From: Candidatus Desulfovibrio kirbyi
GTDB lineage: Bacteria; Desulfobacterota; Desulfovibrionia; Desulfovibrionales; Desulfovibrionaceae
Direction: 5' to 3'
Assembly (NCBI GenBank): GCA_013374015.1
Contig: BLLL01000007.1
Span: 111,820-175,819 of the forward strand
Length of the DNA stretch: 64,000 nt
Shown here: one piece after another, positions 62,148-64,000 of the stretch
How positions within the stretch are numbered: the first letter of the stretch is position 1
Layout of the letters: every line of letters starts with the position of its first letter
The notes under the pieces: generated by a model
Told to the model about the DNA's origin: nothing
The model's input: the letters and a program-made list of their open reading frames with translations, nothing else
Databases searched by the model: none
Position numbers and translations under genes: made by a program

Positions 62148-63368
62148 TTACACTTTAAAGCCGAAGCGCAGTTTTACAACAGCGCGCCAATTTCTGACAA
62201 ACAACAGGACAGTAAGCGTGAGGTAGACTGTCGAATAAAAACCGTGTAAGCGCAATGGATTGTGCGCCAATCTGAAAAATGCCTCAAGCGGCGTTTCGTA
62301 CAGGGGCGCAAGAAGCTGTGCGGAAAACAGCAGCAGAAGCCAGAATGCCTCACGTGTGGAAAGGCGCAGATCTGTCAGCAGGGCCACGGCAAAAAGGGAT
62401 TGGCCCGCCGTGAGAAGTATTTCCTGCAATTGGTGGCTGTCCAGAGGAATAGGCGGCGCAAATCCGCCGGAGGAAAGCGCGTAGACTCCGGGGATTGTGC
62501 CGACAAGCAGTGTCCACTGGTTGAGTTTGGAAGAAAGCAGACTTGCCAGAGCAAGACCGGCGTGGCCGCGAAAGGCAAACATCAGCGAAACAATGAATTC
62601 CGGGGCTTCCGAGGCAATGGGCGCAAGCCACTGCACCAGCAGAAATTCGTTGACGCCGAGCAGTTTACCGCTGGCAACCAGATTTTCACTGAATGGTTCG
62701 GCATTGCAGAAAATGACAAGGGCGGCGAAGATAAAAAACCCGAGTGTCGTCAATAGCCGTTTCCTGCCCGGAATTTGCGCGAGCACGGTCGCATGGCCTT
62801 CCGGAAGTTCCTCTTCCACGGGGCGGCGGCACACAATGCAGATGTACCAGACGTAAATCGCAAAAAAAATCAGCCCGTCAAACCATGTCAGAGAGCCTTT
62901 GAGCGGTATCAGCAGGGCATAGAGGGTGGCGATGCCCAGAAAAAGCACGTCTGTTCGCTTGTCCTGCTCCAGAACAACGGCCGTGTGAAAACGCCCCGCG
63001 AAGATAAGGACTATGGCCGACCAGCCGACCCCCACCAGCAGACGGTTGGCGCCGGTCATATTGGCTATCGCATAGTGCGCGTAGGCGCTATCGGGATTTT
63101 TTCCGGCCATCCAGGTAAAATACATGTCCACAGAATATTCCGGCAGCACGGCGATAAAGGCCACCACAGCCACAGCCACAGCTTGTGGAATGTCCATTTG
63201 CGCTGTTTCGCAAGCCCAAGTCAGCAAAAAAGACGCTCCCAGAATAGCCATGCCGGAGAGCAGGGCGGCTGTCAGCGGGGAAATGGCGGGGTGGGCAAAA
63301 CGCAAAGCCACACCCGGTAACGTAAGCAGAATAGCCAGAATAAAGGGTCGCAGAGCGCGGGGGGACAT
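62148..63368 (-). CDS. CaCA-family sodium/calcium exchanger-like protein
   Basis: A 406-residue membrane protein with about eleven helices in two related halves. The alpha-repeats of the CaCA superfamily are seen as VAFIAVLPEYSVDMYF with NMTGANRLLVGVGW, and WLAPIASEAPEFIVSLM with LLSSKLNQWTLLVGT. The acidic residues in these repeats (PEY, PEF) form the ion site. The family exchanges Ca2+ or other cations for Na+ or H+; specificity cannot be told. It converges on dnaJ. Confidence 0.83.
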   Translation of the reverse strand: MSPRALRPFILAILLTLPGVALRFAHPAISPLTAALLSGMAILGASFLLTWACETAQMDIPQAVAVAVVAFIAVLPEYSVDMYFTWMAGKNPDSAYAHYAIANMTGANRLLVGVGWSAIVLIFAGRFHTAVVLEQDKRTDVLFLGIATLYALLIPLKGSLTWFDGLIFFAIYVWYICIVCRRPVEEELPEGHATVLAQIPGRKRLLTTLGFFIFAALVIFCNAEPFSENLVASGKLLGVNEFLLVQWLAPIASEAPEFIVSLMFAFRGHAGLALASLLSSKLNQWTLLVGTIPGVYALSSGGFAPPIPLDSHQLQEILLTAGQSLFAVALLTDLRLSTREAFWLLLLFSAQLLAPLYETPLEAFFRLAHNPLRLHGFYSTVYLTLTVLLFVRNWRAVVKLRFGFKV

Positions 63369-63560
63369 GTAAGGCCTCAGTTGAAAATATGGGGTAGATT
63401 GCCGACTGCCGTATATATGTTCGCCGGCGTGTGCCTGTCAAGAGATTTTGTGGTTTTTGCAGATTATTTCAGATTTTTTTGTCGAGGCCAAAGCTGTGTG
63501 AATGCGCCCGCAACGCTTATTTCTTGACGGCAGGGGATGTTATTGTGATACTTTTGTCTC

Positions 63561-63776
63561 ATGGCGGTACGTGAAATCCGGAATGCGGCAACGCGCGCGC
63601 TGTTGTTGATACGGCACGGGGCATTGCCGCCTAATCCTGAACGGCGCTTTATCGGAGCGCGGGATATTCCCTTAATAAGGATCGCTTGGGGGATATCGAA
63701 TGAAGGACCGAGGACGGTCATGGGAAGAATTCAGTGTCGCAGCGTCTGGTTGTCTGTTGCTTCGTTCCAATTTTGA
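63561..63776 (+). pseudogene. Truncated histidine phosphatase-family gene
   Basis: The frame from ATG 63561 reads ALLLIRHGALPPNPERRFIG followed by ARDIPL, the N-terminal RHG motif block of small histidine phosphatases such as alpha-ribazole phosphatase (CobC) relatives. The sequence after ARDIPL loses all similarity, and the second catalytic histidine and most of the 200-residue fold are absent. It looks like a gene stub. The rest of 63369-63859 holds nothing recognisable. Confidence 0.45.
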
Positions 63777-63859
63777 CTGAGATTTTTTTGAAAAAAGGGT
63801 TGCTTTTTATTTTTTTGATAGGATATGCGTCATGCCTTTTTTGAACCGGTCGTTTTCGT

Positions 63860-64000
63860 TTATATCGTCGGCGACAATTCCTGAATTATGCGTTTTGCAT
63901 ATTCTTTCGGGCTTTCAGCATGCGCGGGCACGCGCACACCGCCCCAGCGCCGGTAGAGCGAGCGCCGCTCGTTAAAGAGGTTGGCAAGCGTCTGCTCTTT
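63860..64000 (-). CDS. Probable shikimate kinase, C-terminal end (partial)
   Basis: The last 46 codons of a gene entering from the right edge. The sequence LANLFNERRSLYRRWGGVRV followed by ESPKEYAKRIIQEL matches the C-terminal helix pair (ERxPLY) of shikimate kinases in this group. Shikimate kinase is the pathway step just before AroA. The P-loop lies outside the window, so the call depends on this short piece. Confidence 0.5.
   Translation of the reverse strand, partial: KEQTLANLFNERRSLYRRWGGVRVPAHAESPKEYAKRIIQELSPTI

Overview
The window is a bacterial chromosome segment whose gene set points to the Desulfovibrio group (Desulfovibrionaceae). The main clue is an aromatic operon with the two archaeal-type early enzymes (ADTH synthase and 3-dehydroquinate synthase II) placed directly before pheA, aroA and tyrA. 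An STT3/PglB-type oligosaccharyltransferase, a fused FAD/Fe-S lactate or glycolate dehydrogenase, HypB and two anion-type transporters fit the same group. The tRNA genes encode their CCA ends. Several genes are visibly decaying: a manC-type gene with its middle deleted, a cobQ/cbiP wreck, a Na+/solute symporter broken in a G8 run, a decayed gene inside the tol-pal cluster, and scraps of a cupin gene, a response regulator, a histidine phosphatase and an IS. Ongoing gene loss suggests a host-associated, reducing genome, for example the termite-protist endosymbiont 'Candidatus Desulfovibrio trichonymphae'. That identity is inferred from recall, not proven here.

Layout. 1-4965: end of an unknown acidic protein, tRNA-Arg(CCG), an RNase II-type exonuclease, plsY and thrC. 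5063-7454: an AT-rich foreign island with an IS stub and a two-gene restriction-modification system. 7569-11146 (minus): tsaC, the STT3 oligosaccharyltransferase and rsmG. 11221-17672: a repeat and cupin relic, a PFK-2/FBPase-2-like bifunctional enzyme, proC, an AMIN-domain protein, hypB, a SPOR protein, the manC relic and the broken symporter. 17814-24282: hflKC and tolQRAB-pal. 24307-33854: tag, queA, a sugar aminotransferase, a family 2 glycosyltransferase, purE/purD, an FG-GAP secreted protein and an SLC13 transporter. 34027-39621: a YeiH-type transporter, a small membrane protein and the lactate/glycolate dehydrogenase.

39977-46879 is a cell-shape cluster: mreBCD, mrdA (PBP2), rodA and a bactofilin, followed by gap. 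46956-52150 (minus) holds gatA, gatC, a lipoprotein and dnaK. tRNA-Leu(UAG) follows at 52554. 52587-57976 (minus) is the aromatic operon. 58597-64000 holds the cobQ relic, a nitroreductase-family protein, rpsT, an omega-type subunit gene, dnaJ, a Ca2+/Na+ exchanger-family protein and the C-terminus of a probable shikimate kinase.

The most striking regulatory element is upstream of the aromatic operon. A promoter drives a 32-codon leader peptide containing the run QYWRFFAYF, followed by an intrinsic terminator. A 10-nt segment of the leader just after the aromatic codons can pair fully with the 5' arm of that terminator. This is the architecture of ribosome-mediated transcription attenuation, placed here in front of the archaeal-type entry to the shikimate pathway.
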